A DNA stretch of 62,633 nt from Pseudaminobacter soli (ex Zhang et al. 2022) (GCF_014595955.1 NZ_JABVCF010000013.1:1-62633), one strand, 5' to 3'. Counted from the first letter of the stretch, positions 16,540 to 25,471 are shown. Notes: generated from the sequence alone by a model not told the origin. Made by a program: numbers and translations.

Positions 16540-17844
16540 TCAGGCCTGTCCGTCCAGGAACTCGTCTTCGTAGGGGAAGCGCGACAGAAGCTCGGTCCCG
16601 GTCTCGGTGATCAGGATCTCGTCTTCCAGCTTCACCCCCTCGCGGCCGCCCTTCTCGCCGATATAGCTTTCGACGGAAACCACCATGCCCGGCAGAAGCA
16701 CCCCATCGCGTCCATAGGTCGCATAATCCATGGAATGGGCGATAAAGGGCGTCTCGCCGTGCATACCGACACCGTGCATCACCGAAGTGTAGCGCTGGTC
16801 GACGAAGCGCTCGGGTATCTTCCACGCCTTCTCAGCAATCTCGCGGAACTCCATGCCGGGCTTCACGATTCCGATGTTGTGCTGCACCTGGTCGTGGGCC
16901 ATCCGGTAGAGCGACTTCTGGTAGGCGGTCGGCTTGCCCGGGCCACAGCGGAAGGTGCGTGAGAAGTCGGAGTAGTAGCCGTAGCAGCCGATCGTGTCGG
17001 TATCGAGCGCGACCAGTTCGCCCGGCCGGATCTTGCGCCCGCTCGCCTCGTTGAACCACGGATTTGTACGCTGGCCGGACGAGAGCAGCCGCGTCTCGAT
17101 GAACTCGCCTCCCTGGCGAATCACCTCATGGTACATGATGGCGAAGAGGTCGTTCTCCGAGACGCCCGGCTTGATCGCCTCGCGCACGGCCGCAACCGCT
17201 GCCTCGGCGCCGGCCATCGAGACCTGCAGGCACTTAATCTCTTCCGGCGTCTTGACCGCGCGCACGGCAAGAATCTCGCCCTGGCAGTCCTTCACCTCGC
17301 AGCCGCGCTTCTCCAGCGCCAGCGCCTGGAGGTGACTGCAGCGGTCGAGGCCGAGCTTCATCGAGCCGCCACCATGCGTCCTCAGGAGATCGGCGATCTC
17401 ATCCGCGAATGGACCGGCAGTCTCATCGTCACGACCCGACACCGAGGACCAGACGAGCTTTGAGGGCCGCGCCTCGTCGACCGTGTCGAGCACCATGGAG
17501 ACATGGTAGCTCTGCGGATACTCGAAGAGCACGATCGGCCCCTCGGTGGGGATGAAGAAGTACCTGGTCGAGTTGCGCAGGAAGTAGCCGAACATGTTGC
17601 GCGAGCCGGTGGCATAGCGCTGATTGTATGGATCGAACAGAACCACGCCGCCGTAGCCCGCCTCGCGCATCCAGGCGCGCAGCTTCGCCAGCCGTCCTTT
17701 GCGCAAGGCGTCCGCATCGATGAAGGACGGCTCGGTGTCCGACAGCCACATGCCGCCTGCCGGGTCCGCTGCCGCCGGATGGCGCATACGCTCGGCGAAA
17801 TCGACATCCTCGACGCTGTCCGGATCAAATACGACAATGCTCAT
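16540..17844 (-). CDS. M24-family metalloenzyme resembling the DMSP lyase DddP
   Basis: The 434-residue protein has an N-terminal creatinase-like domain (about 45-200) and a C-terminal pita-bread domain. All six metal ligands of M24 enzymes are visible: Asp281, Asp283, Asp293, His357, Glu392 and Glu407. Compared from memory with Roseovarius DddP, the spacing of these ligands, the catalytic Tyr (here Tyr352, five residues before His357) and stretches such as LFDPYNQRYAT and SVESYIGEKGGREGVKLED fit well. The DddP Asp377 position is Gly363 here. Full metal ligation argues against creatinase. Alternatives are an ectoine hydrolase (DoeA) or Xaa-Pro peptidase. It leads an operon with an isochorismatase-fold enzyme and an OpuC importer; GGAGG precedes the ATG. 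Confidence 0.8.
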   Translation of the reverse strand: MSIVVFDPDSVEDVDFAERMRHPAAADPAGGMWLSDTEPSFIDADALRKGRLAKLRAWMREAGYGGVVLFDPYNQRYATGSRNMFGYFLRNSTRYFFIPTEGPIVLFEYPQSYHVSMVLDTVDEARPSKLVWSSVSGRDDETAGPFADEIADLLRTHGGGSMKLGLDRCSHLQALALEKRGCEVKDCQGEILAVRAVKTPEEIKCLQVSMAGAEAAVAAVREAIKPGVSENDLFAIMYHEVIRQGGEFIETRLLSSGQRTNPWFNEASGRKIRPGELVALDTDTIGCYGYYSDFSRTFRCGPGKPTAYQKSLYRMAHDQVQHNIGIVKPGMEFREIAEKAWKIPERFVDQRYTSVMHGVGMHGETPFIAHSMDYATYGRDGVLLPGMVVSVESYIGEKGGREGVKLEDEILITETGTELLSRFPYEDEFLDGQA

Positions 17845-18130
17845 AAACTACCTCCGTGCGGGTAGAGAATGGCCGATCGCCATCGGAGGAGATGTTCACG
17901 GCACCGCGGAACCTGTGCATCATTCCGCAGCGCCGAAAATAGGTAGGACCAGAAGAGAGGATCATTGGCATCGCCCAAAGCTTACGCTCTTCATGGACGG
18001 TGCGCAGAAGCTTGCGCCGCTACGCGAACGTAATGGAAAACTTGTCATGTCATTCCGTATGGCGAAGCCGTCCCTTGCGGCATAGCCGTGCTGGATCGCC
18101 ATATCGGCAAAGAGCCCCGGAAGGTCGGAA
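17845..18130. other. Divergent intergenic region between the M24 and flavin reductase operons
   Basis: This 286-base stretch must hold promoters for both directions. Overlapping short frames have no recognisable content. The plus-strand start at 18131 is preceded by CGGAAGGTCGGAA, a usable ribosome site. I see no clear palindrome. Confidence 0.5.
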
Positions 18131-18631
18131 ATGAACGCAGAGAACAGCACGGACAAAACGATCGACGGCAAATCGTTCTGGCGAGCGATCGGCGTCCGGG
18201 CCGTCGGCGCAGCGGTGGTGACGGCCGCCGATGCCGAGGGGCCTGCCGGATTCCTGGCCCTGTCGGCGACCCACCTCTCCGCGGACCCGCCGCTCATGAT
18301 GGTTTCGATCGGCGCGAGCACGTCCGCGCTGAAGCAGGTGGCGAACGGGCATCACTTCGCCATCAACTACCTGGCCAAGGGACAGGAGCAGCTTGCCGAC
18401 AGTTTCGGCGGGCGCGGAGAACTCAAGGGTGCCGATCGTTTCCGCTCAGGGAACTGGGGCGTGCTCGCGACCGGCGCGCCCATCCTGCTGGACGGCGTGG
18501 GGTCGCTGGATTGCCGCCTGGAGGAGACGATCGAGCGACACGGCACGGTGATCGCGATCGGGCGTCTGGTCGACTTCAGTTCGCACTCGGAGCGCGAGCC
18601 TTTGCTCAGCTTCGGCGGCCGTTACATCTAG
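18131..18631 (+). CDS. Flavin reductase-like FMN-binding protein
   Basis: The 166-residue protein matches the flavin reductase-like domain (split-barrel FMN binding), with AGFLALSATHLSADPPLMMV near residues 38-57 and NYLAKGQEQLADSF near 87-100. Such proteins use NAD(P)H to make reduced flavin for two-component monooxygenases. Two luciferase-like monooxygenases encoded at 21360-23275 are likely partners, although they are on the other strand. It begins a plus-strand run with an ornithine-cyclodeaminase-like gene and a HAL-family lyase. Length is normal. Confidence 0.86.
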   Translation: MNAENSTDKTIDGKSFWRAIGVRAVGAAVVTAADAEGPAGFLALSATHLSADPPLMMVSIGASTSALKQVANGHHFAINYLAKGQEQLADSFGGRGELKGADRFRSGNWGVLATGAPILLDGVGSLDCRLEETIERHGTVIAIGRLVDFSSHSEREPLLSFGGRYI

Positions 18632-18765
18632 CCGCCCTTTAACGCCTCTTCCGCGGCAACGCCCTGCCATGGCCGTCACGTGGTCGTGGCCGGATTCCTT
18701 TCGGCCGCTTGCCTTTTCCGTTTCGAGCGGGCAGCCAGGAAAGTAACCTAAACAGGACCATTTGC

Positions 18766-19770
18766 ATGCATCCGATCTACATCACCTATCTCAATCGCTT
18801 CGACATCGAGGCGGCGATGCTGTCCGACGCAGAGATTCTCGCCGCCATCGAGTCGAGCCTCGGCATGCAGGGACGAGGCGAGACGGTGATCGAGCCGCGC
18901 ATGCATCTCGAGCCGCGCGCCGGCGTGGAGGGCCATTTCAACGTCCTGCGCGGCTGGATCGGCGGCGAGATCGATGCGGCCGGCGTGAAGGTCGTCGGCG
19001 ACTTCGTCGACAACTACAAGCAGGGCATGCCCTCGGAATTCGGCCTACTCAACCTCTTCGATCCGCGCACCGGCAAGCCCACCGCAATTCTCGACGCGAG
19101 CGGAATCACCGACATGCGGACCGGCGCGGTCACCGCCGTAGGCGCGAAACATCTCGCCCGCAAGGATTCGAAGGTCCTCGGCCACGTCGGCGCTCGCGGC
19201 ACGGCCTACTGGAACGTCCGCCTGCTCGACCATCTCTTCGACTTTGACGAGATCCGCGTCCATTCGCGCCGGCCGGAAAGCCGCAACGGCTTTGCCGAGC
19301 GCCTCTCGCGTGACCTCGGCAAGAAGGTCGTCGCGACCGAGGACTGGCGCTCGTGCGTGGAAGGTGCCGACATCGTGGTGGAGGCTTCGCGCCTCGGCAA
19401 GCCCGAGCCGATGCTGAAGACGCAGTGGATCAAGCCCGGCGCGCTGGTCGTCCCCTACGGCACGATGAGCGCGGTAGAACTCTCGCTCACCGACATCATG
19501 ACCAAGATGGTCGTCGACGACTGGGGCCAGTGCAAGGGCGGCAAGTTCGGTTCGCTGCGCGCGCATGTCGAGGCCGGCAAGCTATCGGAAGAGACGCTCC
19601 ATGCCGAACTCGGCCAGATCGTCGCCGGCCTGAAGCCTGGTCGCGAGAGTGCCGACGAGACGATCCTGTTCTGGCACCGCGGCCTGTCGCTTTCCGATAT
19701 CGCGCTCGGCCATGCTTTCCTGGGGAAAGCGGAGCGACTGGGCGTCGGGCACCGGCTGCGTTACGCATGA
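18766..19770 (+). CDS. Ornithine cyclodeaminase/mu-crystallin family protein
   Basis: The 334-residue protein has the family fold, with the substrate segment around GWIGGEIDAAGVKVVGDF and a Rossmann motif GHVGARGTAYWNVRLL. The family includes ornithine cyclodeaminase, alanine dehydrogenase, pyrroline-2-carboxylate reductase, and EutC of ectoine use. I take the ATG at 18766 because it follows AACAGGACC and gives the usual N-terminus. The stop overlaps the start of the lyase gene (ATGA), so the two are coupled. This pairing suggests one enzyme makes an amino or imino acid that the other uses. The specific reaction is unknown. Confidence 0.83.
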   Translation: MHPIYITYLNRFDIEAAMLSDAEILAAIESSLGMQGRGETVIEPRMHLEPRAGVEGHFNVLRGWIGGEIDAAGVKVVGDFVDNYKQGMPSEFGLLNLFDPRTGKPTAILDASGITDMRTGAVTAVGAKHLARKDSKVLGHVGARGTAYWNVRLLDHLFDFDEIRVHSRRPESRNGFAERLSRDLGKKVVATEDWRSCVEGADIVVEASRLGKPEPMLKTQWIKPGALVVPYGTMSAVELSLTDIMTKMVVDDWGQCKGGKFGSLRAHVEAGKLSEETLHAELGQIVAGLKPGRESADETILFWHRGLSLSDIALGHAFLGKAERLGVGHRLRYA

Positions 19771-21299
19771 CGCGGCTCGTCTTCGGCGAACGACCGGTCA
19801 GGGTGGAGGATGTCGCCGCCGCCTCGACCGGCGACGTCAGGGTCGATGTCACGCCCGAGTTGCGCGCCCGGATGCAGGAGGCGCGCGAGGTTCTCGACGC
19901 CCATCTGGAACAGGGCATCCCCGTTTACGGCCTCAACACGGGGCTGGGCGGCAATATCGGGCATCGGATCCCTCCCGATGAGGCCGCCGAATTGCAGGCG
20001 CAACTGGTACTGGCGCGGGTGGCCGGGGTCGGGAATCCCCTGCCCCTTCATGTGTGCCGTGCGGCTCTGTTCTGCCGGCTGGCGGGTCTCGCCGGCGGGG
20101 GCGCCGGCGTCTCGCTGCCGGTCTTCGATCTCCTTGCGGAGATGCTCGCCCGCGACGTCATACCCGTCATACCCTCCCACGGCTCGACAGGTGCCAGCGA
20201 TCTCGTGCAGACGATGAGCATCGCAGCCGCGGCGATCGGCAAGGGCCAGGTCTATCTGAACGGGGCAACCGTGCCCGCTGCGGATGCGCTGGCTGCAGCA
20301 GGCCTGGCGCCGGCACAACTCGCTCCGAAGGACGGCCTGTCGATCGGCAGTGCGTCGTCGGTCACGGCTGCTACGGCCGCGCTAGCCATTGCGGCGCTCG
20401 ACGATCTTCTTGCGGCCCACATCGCCACGGCGGCGCTCGCCTGCCAGGGGCTGGGCGCCAGCCCGCACCTCTTCGACCCTCGGGTCGTGGGGGCCCGGCC
20501 GGCGGCCATGCAGGTCGAGGCGGCGGAACTGTTCCGGCGGGCGCTCGACGGAAGCGACTTCTTCAGCCGCCGCCCGGCGAAGGTCCAGGATGCGATCTCG
20601 TTCCGGGCTCTGCCGCAAGTCACCGGCACGGTGCTCGGCGCCCTCGCCCATGCGCGCCGCGAGGTCGAGATCGAGATGAATGCCACGGCCGACAATCCGC
20701 TTGTGCTCGTCGAAGGCGGCGAGGTTCGCCCTTCGGCCAATTTCCTTACCGCATCGCTCGCGCTCGCCTTCGACACTCTGGCAATCGCACTCGCACAGCT
20801 TGCCACGGCTTCCGTGCAGCGGTCGATCAAGCTGATGACCGGCCATCTCTCCGGCCTTGCGAACTACCTTTCGCCGGTCGGCGGTGCCTCTGCAGGCTTC
20901 GTGCCGATGCAGAAGTCGCTCGCCGCGTTGCATGCCGAGATCAGGCTGAGGGCGATGCCGGCCAGCCTTGACGGGATCGTGGTGTCGGAGATGGTCGAGG
21001 ACATCGCCACGAACAGCACGCTCGCCGTCTCCAAGCTCTCGGAGCAGCTCGAACCCATGCGATGGCTGGTTTCCATGGAGGCGATGTTTGCCGCCCAGGC
21101 TGTCGACCTGCGTCGGGAGCGAGAACCGGACCTGAAGCTCAGTCAGGCCACCGCGCTGGTCTATGACGAAGTCCGCAAGGCTGCCCCGATGCTGCACGCC
21201 GATCGCGCGACGGGCCCGGAGGCCGGCGAGGTCCACCGCCGCCTGTGGGCGCCGGAGAACCTGGCCACAATCCGGCGTCTGATCGAAGAGCGCGATTGA
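19767..21299 (+). CDS. HAL/PAL aromatic amino-acid lyase family protein with disrupted MIO triad; candidate betaine lyase (ergothionase-like)
   Basis: The 510-residue protein is homologous over its length to histidine ammonia-lyase: Tyr54 in VYGLNTGLG, the HGSTGAS loop, QDAISFRALPQVTG and EMNATADNPLV. The MIO cofactor of normal members forms from Ala-Ser-Gly in GASGDL. Here the DNA reads Ala143-Ser144-Asp145-Leu, so the Gly is missing, and the usual GNFHG segment is SANFLTAS. MIO should therefore not form. Ergothionase, a HAL-fold enzyme that removes trimethylamine from ergothioneine, is as I recall MIO-independent, because a quaternary amine is already a good leaving group. Context of betaine-type importers and methylamine genes supports a lyase acting on an amino-acid betaine. 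The start ATG overlaps the preceding stop. Confidence 0.8.
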   Translation: MTRLVFGERPVRVEDVAAASTGDVRVDVTPELRARMQEAREVLDAHLEQGIPVYGLNTGLGGNIGHRIPPDEAAELQAQLVLARVAGVGNPLPLHVCRAALFCRLAGLAGGGAGVSLPVFDLLAEMLARDVIPVIPSHGSTGASDLVQTMSIAAAAIGKGQVYLNGATVPAADALAAAGLAPAQLAPKDGLSIGSASSVTAATAALAIAALDDLLAAHIATAALACQGLGASPHLFDPRVVGARPAAMQVEAAELFRRALDGSDFFSRRPAKVQDAISFRALPQVTGTVLGALAHARREVEIEMNATADNPLVLVEGGEVRPSANFLTASLALAFDTLAIALAQLATASVQRSIKLMTGHLSGLANYLSPVGGASAGFVPMQKSLAALHAEIRLRAMPASLDGIVVSEMVEDIATNSTLAVSKLSEQLEPMRWLVSMEAMFAAQAVDLRREREPDLKLSQATALVYDEVRKAAPMLHADRATGPEAGEVHRRLWAPENLATIRRLIEERD

Positions 21300-21359
21300 G
21301 GGCAGGCCTCGCGCGCGAGGGCAGCAGAGCCCGATCTGGTGTCGGTTCTCGGATTGCCT

Positions 21360-22619
21360 TTATGCCGGCAGCCCGAGGCCGAGATTGCCACGCAGCGTCG
21401 TCCCTTCATACGCCGTCCGGAACAAGCCACGGCGCTGGAGTTCCGGAATGACGCGCTCGACAAAACTGTCCAGTTCGCCCGGAAAATAGGCCGGCATGAC
21501 GTTGAAGCCGTCGCAGGCACCGCCGGTGAACCACGCCTCCAACTCGTCGGCAACGTCCTTCGCAGTCCCGACCAGCCGCCAATGGCCGCGTGCTCCCGCA
21601 AAATGCTGCGCGACCTGGCGGATGCTGAGGCCTTCGCGGCGCGATTGGTCGATCACGAGCTGCTGCCGGCTCTGCATGCCTTCGCTGGCCTTGAGGTCGG
21701 GCATCGGCCCGTCCAGCGGCAAGCCGTTCAGGGCATCGGTCGCGAGATAGCTCGCCAGCAGCGCCAACCCGACCGCGTCGGGTATGAGCGCCTGCAGCTC
21801 GTCGAACTTGGCCTGTGCCTCCTCACGGCTGTCGGCGACCACGGGCGACATGCCGGGAAGGATCTTGATGTGGTCGGGGTTGCGCCCCGCCCTCTCCGCG
21901 CGCGCCTTGACGTCGTCGTAGAACGCCTTGGCGGTCTCCAGTGTCTGCGCCGCGACGAAGACCACGTCGGCGGTGCGCGCGGCGAGGTCGCGGCCGACAT
22001 CCGACGCGCCGGCCTGCACCATCACCGGCGAGCCTTGTGGCGAAGCCGGGATGCCGAGCCCCTGCCCCACCACGAAATTTTCGCCCTCATGGCCGATCGT
22101 GCCGGCTCGGGTCTGCGGGCTCCACAGCGCGCCGACGATTTTTGCGAACTCGTCGGCGCGGGCGTAACGGTCGCGATGTGCGCGCAGCCCCTGCGCACCG
22201 AAATTCGCCGCCTCGATCTCGCTCGCCGAGGTGACCAGGTTCCAGCCGGCACGCCCGCCGCTGACAAGGTCCAGCGTCGCAAAGGCACGCGCCAGCGCGT
22301 ATGGCTCGTTGTAGGAGGTCGAGGCGGTCGCGACGAGGCCCACGTGGCTGGTCCTGGCCGCGAGCGCGGCAAGCAGGCTGATCGGTTCGAAGCCGATCGA
22401 GCGGGAGGTCTGCGCCGCCAGTTCGACCCGCGCTTCGCGCACCCCGGCCGCGTCCTCGAAGAAGACCAGATCGAACAGTCCGCGCTCCGCGGTCTGGGCC
22501 AGCCGAACCATGTGATCGACGTCGATGCCGGCGTCGGCCGCCGCCTTCGGATGCCGCCATGCAGCGATGTGATGGCCGGTCGGCATCAGGAAAGCGCCGA
22601 GCTTCATCTGTCTGCTCAT
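21360..22619 (-). CDS. LLM-class FMNH2-dependent monooxygenase, NtaA/SnaA/DszA family
   Basis: The 419-residue protein is a luciferase-like monooxygenase of the nitrilotriacetate monooxygenase subgroup: MKLGAFLMPTGHHIAAWRHP at the N-terminus, LVATASTSYNEPYALARAFA and SGGRAGWNLVTSASEIEAANFG are typical. It needs reduced FMN from a separate reductase; a candidate is encoded at 18131-18631. Family members oxidise C-N or C-S bonds of organic amines and sulfur compounds. It is the last gene of an operon with an OpuC-type importer, which suggests that it attacks the imported compound. GGGGAG precedes the start. Confidence 0.87.
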   Translation of the reverse strand: MSRQMKLGAFLMPTGHHIAAWRHPKAAADAGIDVDHMVRLAQTAERGLFDLVFFEDAAGVREARVELAAQTSRSIGFEPISLLAALAARTSHVGLVATASTSYNEPYALARAFATLDLVSGGRAGWNLVTSASEIEAANFGAQGLRAHRDRYARADEFAKIVGALWSPQTRAGTIGHEGENFVVGQGLGIPASPQGSPVMVQAGASDVGRDLAARTADVVFVAAQTLETAKAFYDDVKARAERAGRNPDHIKILPGMSPVVADSREEAQAKFDELQALIPDAVGLALLASYLATDALNGLPLDGPMPDLKASEGMQSRQQLVIDQSRREGLSIRQVAQHFAGARGHWRLVGTAKDVADELEAWFTGGACDGFNVMPAYFPGELDSFVERVIPELQRRGLFRTAYEGTTLRGNLGLGLPA

Positions 22620-22624
22620 CGGGC

Positions 22625-23275
22625 CTACTCCCCAAGAATCGCCAGAGCGGCTTGTCGATTATCGACCGTCACGGCATCGGCAATGTCGGCTTCTTCGAGA
22701 AGATCCGGCGTGCCCCGTGGAGAGCGCATGACGTTGAGCGGTCCCCGCACCGAGAAATGCTCGCCCTTATGATCAAGCGTATGCATGGCCTCGGGCCGGA
22801 AGAACTGCGCGCCCTCCTTGTCGAAGACCAGTGCGTCCGTGTCCCAGCTCTGCCAGAGCCCTTTTACGACCGTGGCGAACTCGCGCTCGCGCTGCTCCTG
22901 GTCCACGCCTTCGAGCCTGACCTTGCCGCTGAATGCGGCATACGCATCGTCAGCGCCGTCTGTCGCCACCAGCCAGCCTGCGCGACCGCGGCTTAGCAGG
23001 TCGAGCGATGCCAGCCTGCGGGCAAGATTGTAGGGCTGATGCCCGAGGCTCGACACCATGCCGGCCAGCCTTATGCGCGATGTCTGCGCGGCCAGCCACC
23101 CGATCAGGATCAGCGCGTCGGGCCAGCCCTCGCCCCCCTTCGCAGGAGCGATTCCATCCGGCAGGACGATCGTCTCGACGCCTGCCGTCTCGGCTCGGTT
23201 CACTAAGTCCCGCAGCCCCTCGAGCGTCCAATCGGCAAAATCGCCGGAAATCAGGATGGTCTTCGGAATGCTCAT
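22625..23275 (-). CDS. Short luciferase-like monooxygenase domain protein
   Basis: The 216-residue protein looks like the N-terminal part of an LLM oxidoreductase (TSRIRLAGMVSSLGHQPYNL and LDLLSRGRAGWLVATDGADD), but typical members are 330-450 residues. The C-terminus runs through a stretch like the FRGPLNV/SPRG segment of the NtaA group and then stops. It may be a non-catalytic partner subunit or a shortened paralogue of the next gene. Start is ATG at 23275, two bases after the ATPase stop, and the next gene follows within 5 bases. No frameshift is visible that would restore the missing half. Confidence 0.72.
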   Translation of the reverse strand: MSIPKTILISGDFADWTLEGLRDLVNRAETAGVETIVLPDGIAPAKGGEGWPDALILIGWLAAQTSRIRLAGMVSSLGHQPYNLARRLASLDLLSRGRAGWLVATDGADDAYAAFSGKVRLEGVDQEQREREFATVVKGLWQSWDTDALVFDKEGAQFFRPEAMHTLDHKGEHFSVRGPLNVMRSPRGTPDLLEEADIADAVTVDNRQAALAILGE

Positions 23276-23277
23276 GA

Positions 23278-24207
23278 TCAGACCGCCAATATCGCTTCGC
23301 GGCTGACGCTTCCGACGACGGCACCGGTGGTGTCGACCACCGCGGCAGCCCCGGCCTTTGCCGCAACAATGGTTGAGAGCGCATCGCGCAGATCGCACTC
23401 GCGCTCGACTTTCGGCAACGAGGCCGGGATTTCTCCCGGCACCATGATGCTCTCCACATTGAAGAGCGTCAGCCGCTTCAGCGCCCGGTCCGCGCCGACG
23501 AAGTTTTCCACGAACTCGTTCACCGGCTTCGACAGGATGCTTTCGGGCGTGTCGTACTGCACGATCCTGCCGTCCCGCATGATGGCGATGCGGTCGCCGA
23601 GCCGCACGGCCTCGTCGATGTCGTGCGTTACCACCACGACGGTCTTCCTCACGCGCTTCAGGATCTGCTTGAACTCGTTCTGCAGCCGCGTGCGGGCAAT
23701 CGGATCGATGGCGCCGAAGGGCTCGTCCATCAACAGCACGGGCGGATCGGCAGCCAGCGCGCGCGCCACGCCGACCCGCTGGCGCTGTCCGCCAGAGAGC
23801 TGGCGCGGATAGCGCTCGAGCATCGAGGGCTCGAGCCCGACGAGTTGCATCATCTCGCGGTTGCGCGCTTCGATCTTGGCCTCGTCCCAGCCGAGCAGGC
23901 GCGGCACGGACGCGATGTTCTGCGCGATCGTCATATGGGGGAAGAGGCCGACCTGCTGGATCACGTAGCCGATATGACGACGCAGTTCGACCGCATCGGC
24001 GCTGCGGACGTCCCGACCGCTGACGACAATCGATCCGCTCGTCGGTTCGATGAGCCGGTTGATCATGCGCATCGTCGTGGTCTTGCCGCAGCCGGAGGGC
24101 CCGACCAGCGCAACCGTGATGCCTTCCGGCACTTCCATGCTGAGATCGTCAACCGCCGCCGCGCCACCTTTGTCGAAGCGCTTGGTGACATTCTTCATTG
24201 TGATCAT
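23278..24207 (-). CDS. OpuCA/ProV-type ABC ATPase (system 2)
   Basis: The 309-residue protein has Walker A GPSGCGKTT, signature LSGGQRQR and Walker B LLMDEP, and resembles the ATPase of system 1. Its C-terminal tail from about residue 245 contains only one CBS-like segment, so it is shorter than the 372-residue homologue at 14056-15174. The ATG at 24207 overlaps the permease stop (ATGA). Together with two permeases and a binding protein it forms a complete importer, co-transcribed with two monooxygenase genes. Confidence 0.9.
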   Translation of the reverse strand: MITMKNVTKRFDKGGAAAVDDLSMEVPEGITVALVGPSGCGKTTTMRMINRLIEPTSGSIVVSGRDVRSADAVELRRHIGYVIQQVGLFPHMTIAQNIASVPRLLGWDEAKIEARNREMMQLVGLEPSMLERYPRQLSGGQRQRVGVARALAADPPVLLMDEPFGAIDPIARTRLQNEFKQILKRVRKTVVVVTHDIDEAVRLGDRIAIMRDGRIVQYDTPESILSKPVNEFVENFVGADRALKRLTLFNVESIMVPGEIPASLPKVERECDLRDALSTIVAAKAGAAAVVDTTGAVVGSVSREAILAV

Positions 24208-24851
24208 GCGGCGCGTCTTTCTCCGAACATGAGCCTTTCGGTCTGACCGAGCAGGAACTCCGTGCCAAGCGCCAGAAGCGCGATGGGGACGGCCCCCACG
24301 AGCAGCCGCGACGGGTCCATGGCGCCTATGCCGATCGCAATGAAATCGCCAAGTCCGCCGCCGCCGATGAACGGCGCCAGCGTGGCGCCGGCGAGAACCT
24401 GTACCGAAGCGGTGCGCAGCCCGGCGAACATCGCCGGCGCTGCGAGCGGAATGCGGATCTTGTGCAGGATCTGCCGCTCGGTCATGCCCATGCCGGTGGC
24501 CGCCTCCACCGCATCAGGGTCGACATCGCGCAGCCCGATAAAGGCGTTTATGAGGATCGGCGGCAGCGCCAGGATGGTCAACGCCACGATCGAAGGCCAT
24601 AGCCCGATGCCAAGGATCGGCATCATGATGGCGAGAATCGCGAGACTTGGAAGCGTGCGCAGCCCGTTGACCGAGTTGATCGCTACCGCCGCCAGCTTGC
24701 CGTAGCGCAGGATCAGGACAGCAAGCGGCAGGCCGATGCCCAGCGCGAAGGCGATCGCAGTGATCGACATGAGAAGGTGCTGCCCGAGCGCCCGGTTGAA
24801 CTCGGCCGGGTTGTTCAGGATCCAGGCAAAGGCTTCCGAAAGCAGGTTCAT
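24204..24851 (-). CDS. OpuC/ProW-type ABC permease (system 2)
   Basis: The 215-residue membrane protein has about five to six hydrophobic segments and a coupling loop around TGMGMTERQILHKIRIPLAAP. I use the ATG at 24851, which overlaps the stop of the upstream permease; an extended frame further upstream is His/Arg-rich and is a shadow of that gene. It works with the permease at 24848-25471. Confidence 0.89.
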   Translation of the reverse strand: MNLLSEAFAWILNNPAEFNRALGQHLLMSITAIAFALGIGLPLAVLILRYGKLAAVAINSVNGLRTLPSLAILAIMMPILGIGLWPSIVALTILALPPILINAFIGLRDVDPDAVEAATGMGMTERQILHKIRIPLAAPAMFAGLRTASVQVLAGATLAPFIGGGGLGDFIAIGIGAMDPSRLLVGAVPIALLALGTEFLLGQTERLMFGERRAA

Positions 24852-25471
24852 CCCTGCCTCCAGCGCAGCATTCGCCGCTCGGTCCAACTCAATGATAAAT
24901 CGAAGAAGATGGCGATCAGCGCAGTGAGTGCGCCGCCGACGATGATCTTCTCCGGCCAGCTCTGGTCGATACCCTGCAGGATGATGGCGCCCAGTCCGCC
25001 CGCGTCGATGAACGCGGCGATCGTGGCAATCCCGATGACGGTGACGAGCGCAATGCGAATGCCCGACACGATCAGCGGGAGAGCAAGCGGCAGTTCTATG
25101 CGAATGAGGCGCTGCCAACGGCTAAAACCCATGCCGTCGGCCGCATCCAGCACGTCATCGGGGACGCTGCGCAGACCGGTGACGACATTCCTGAGCAGGA
25201 TCAGCAGGCAATAGGACGATAGCCCCGTCAACGCCGGTTTCATCCCCAGCCCCATGATCGGGATCAGGAAGGCGAAGAGCGCAAGGCTCGGGATGACGAA
25301 GATGATCCCGGCGATCGTCAGGAAGGTGGCATAGAGGCGCGGCCGGCGCGCCGAGACGATGCCGAGCACGAGGGCGATCGCGCAGCCGATCAGGACCGAA
25401 AGGAATGAGAGAATCAGGTGCTGGCCGGCCGCCTCAGCGATCAGCCCAAGGTTCTTGTATGTCCAGGTCAC
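24848..25471 (-). CDS. OpuC/ProW-type ABC permease (system 2, second)
   Basis: The 207-residue membrane protein begins with a GTG start (MTWTYKNLGLIAEAAGQH) and has about five membrane segments plus the coupling loop GMGFSRWQRLIRIELPLALP. It lies 77 bases after the binding-protein gene and overlaps the next permease gene. The two permeases probably form a heterodimer. Confidence 0.89.
   Translation of the reverse strand: MTWTYKNLGLIAEAAGQHLILSFLSVLIGCAIALVLGIVSARRPRLYATFLTIAGIIFVIPSLALFAFLIPIMGLGMKPALTGLSSYCLLILLRNVVTGLRSVPDDVLDAADGMGFSRWQRLIRIELPLALPLIVSGIRIALVTVIGIATIAAFIDAGGLGAIILQGIDQSWPEKIIVGGALTALIAIFFDLSLSWTERRMLRWRQG

Noticed and set aside
16540-17844. Creatinase assignment for the M24 protein
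   Set aside because: Creatinase lacks the metal ligands, while all six are present here.
21306-21319. CCTCGCGCGCGAGG palindrome between the convergent lyase and monooxygenase genes
   Set aside because: It is short, has no T run and a self-complementary centre without a loop, so I do not call it a terminator.
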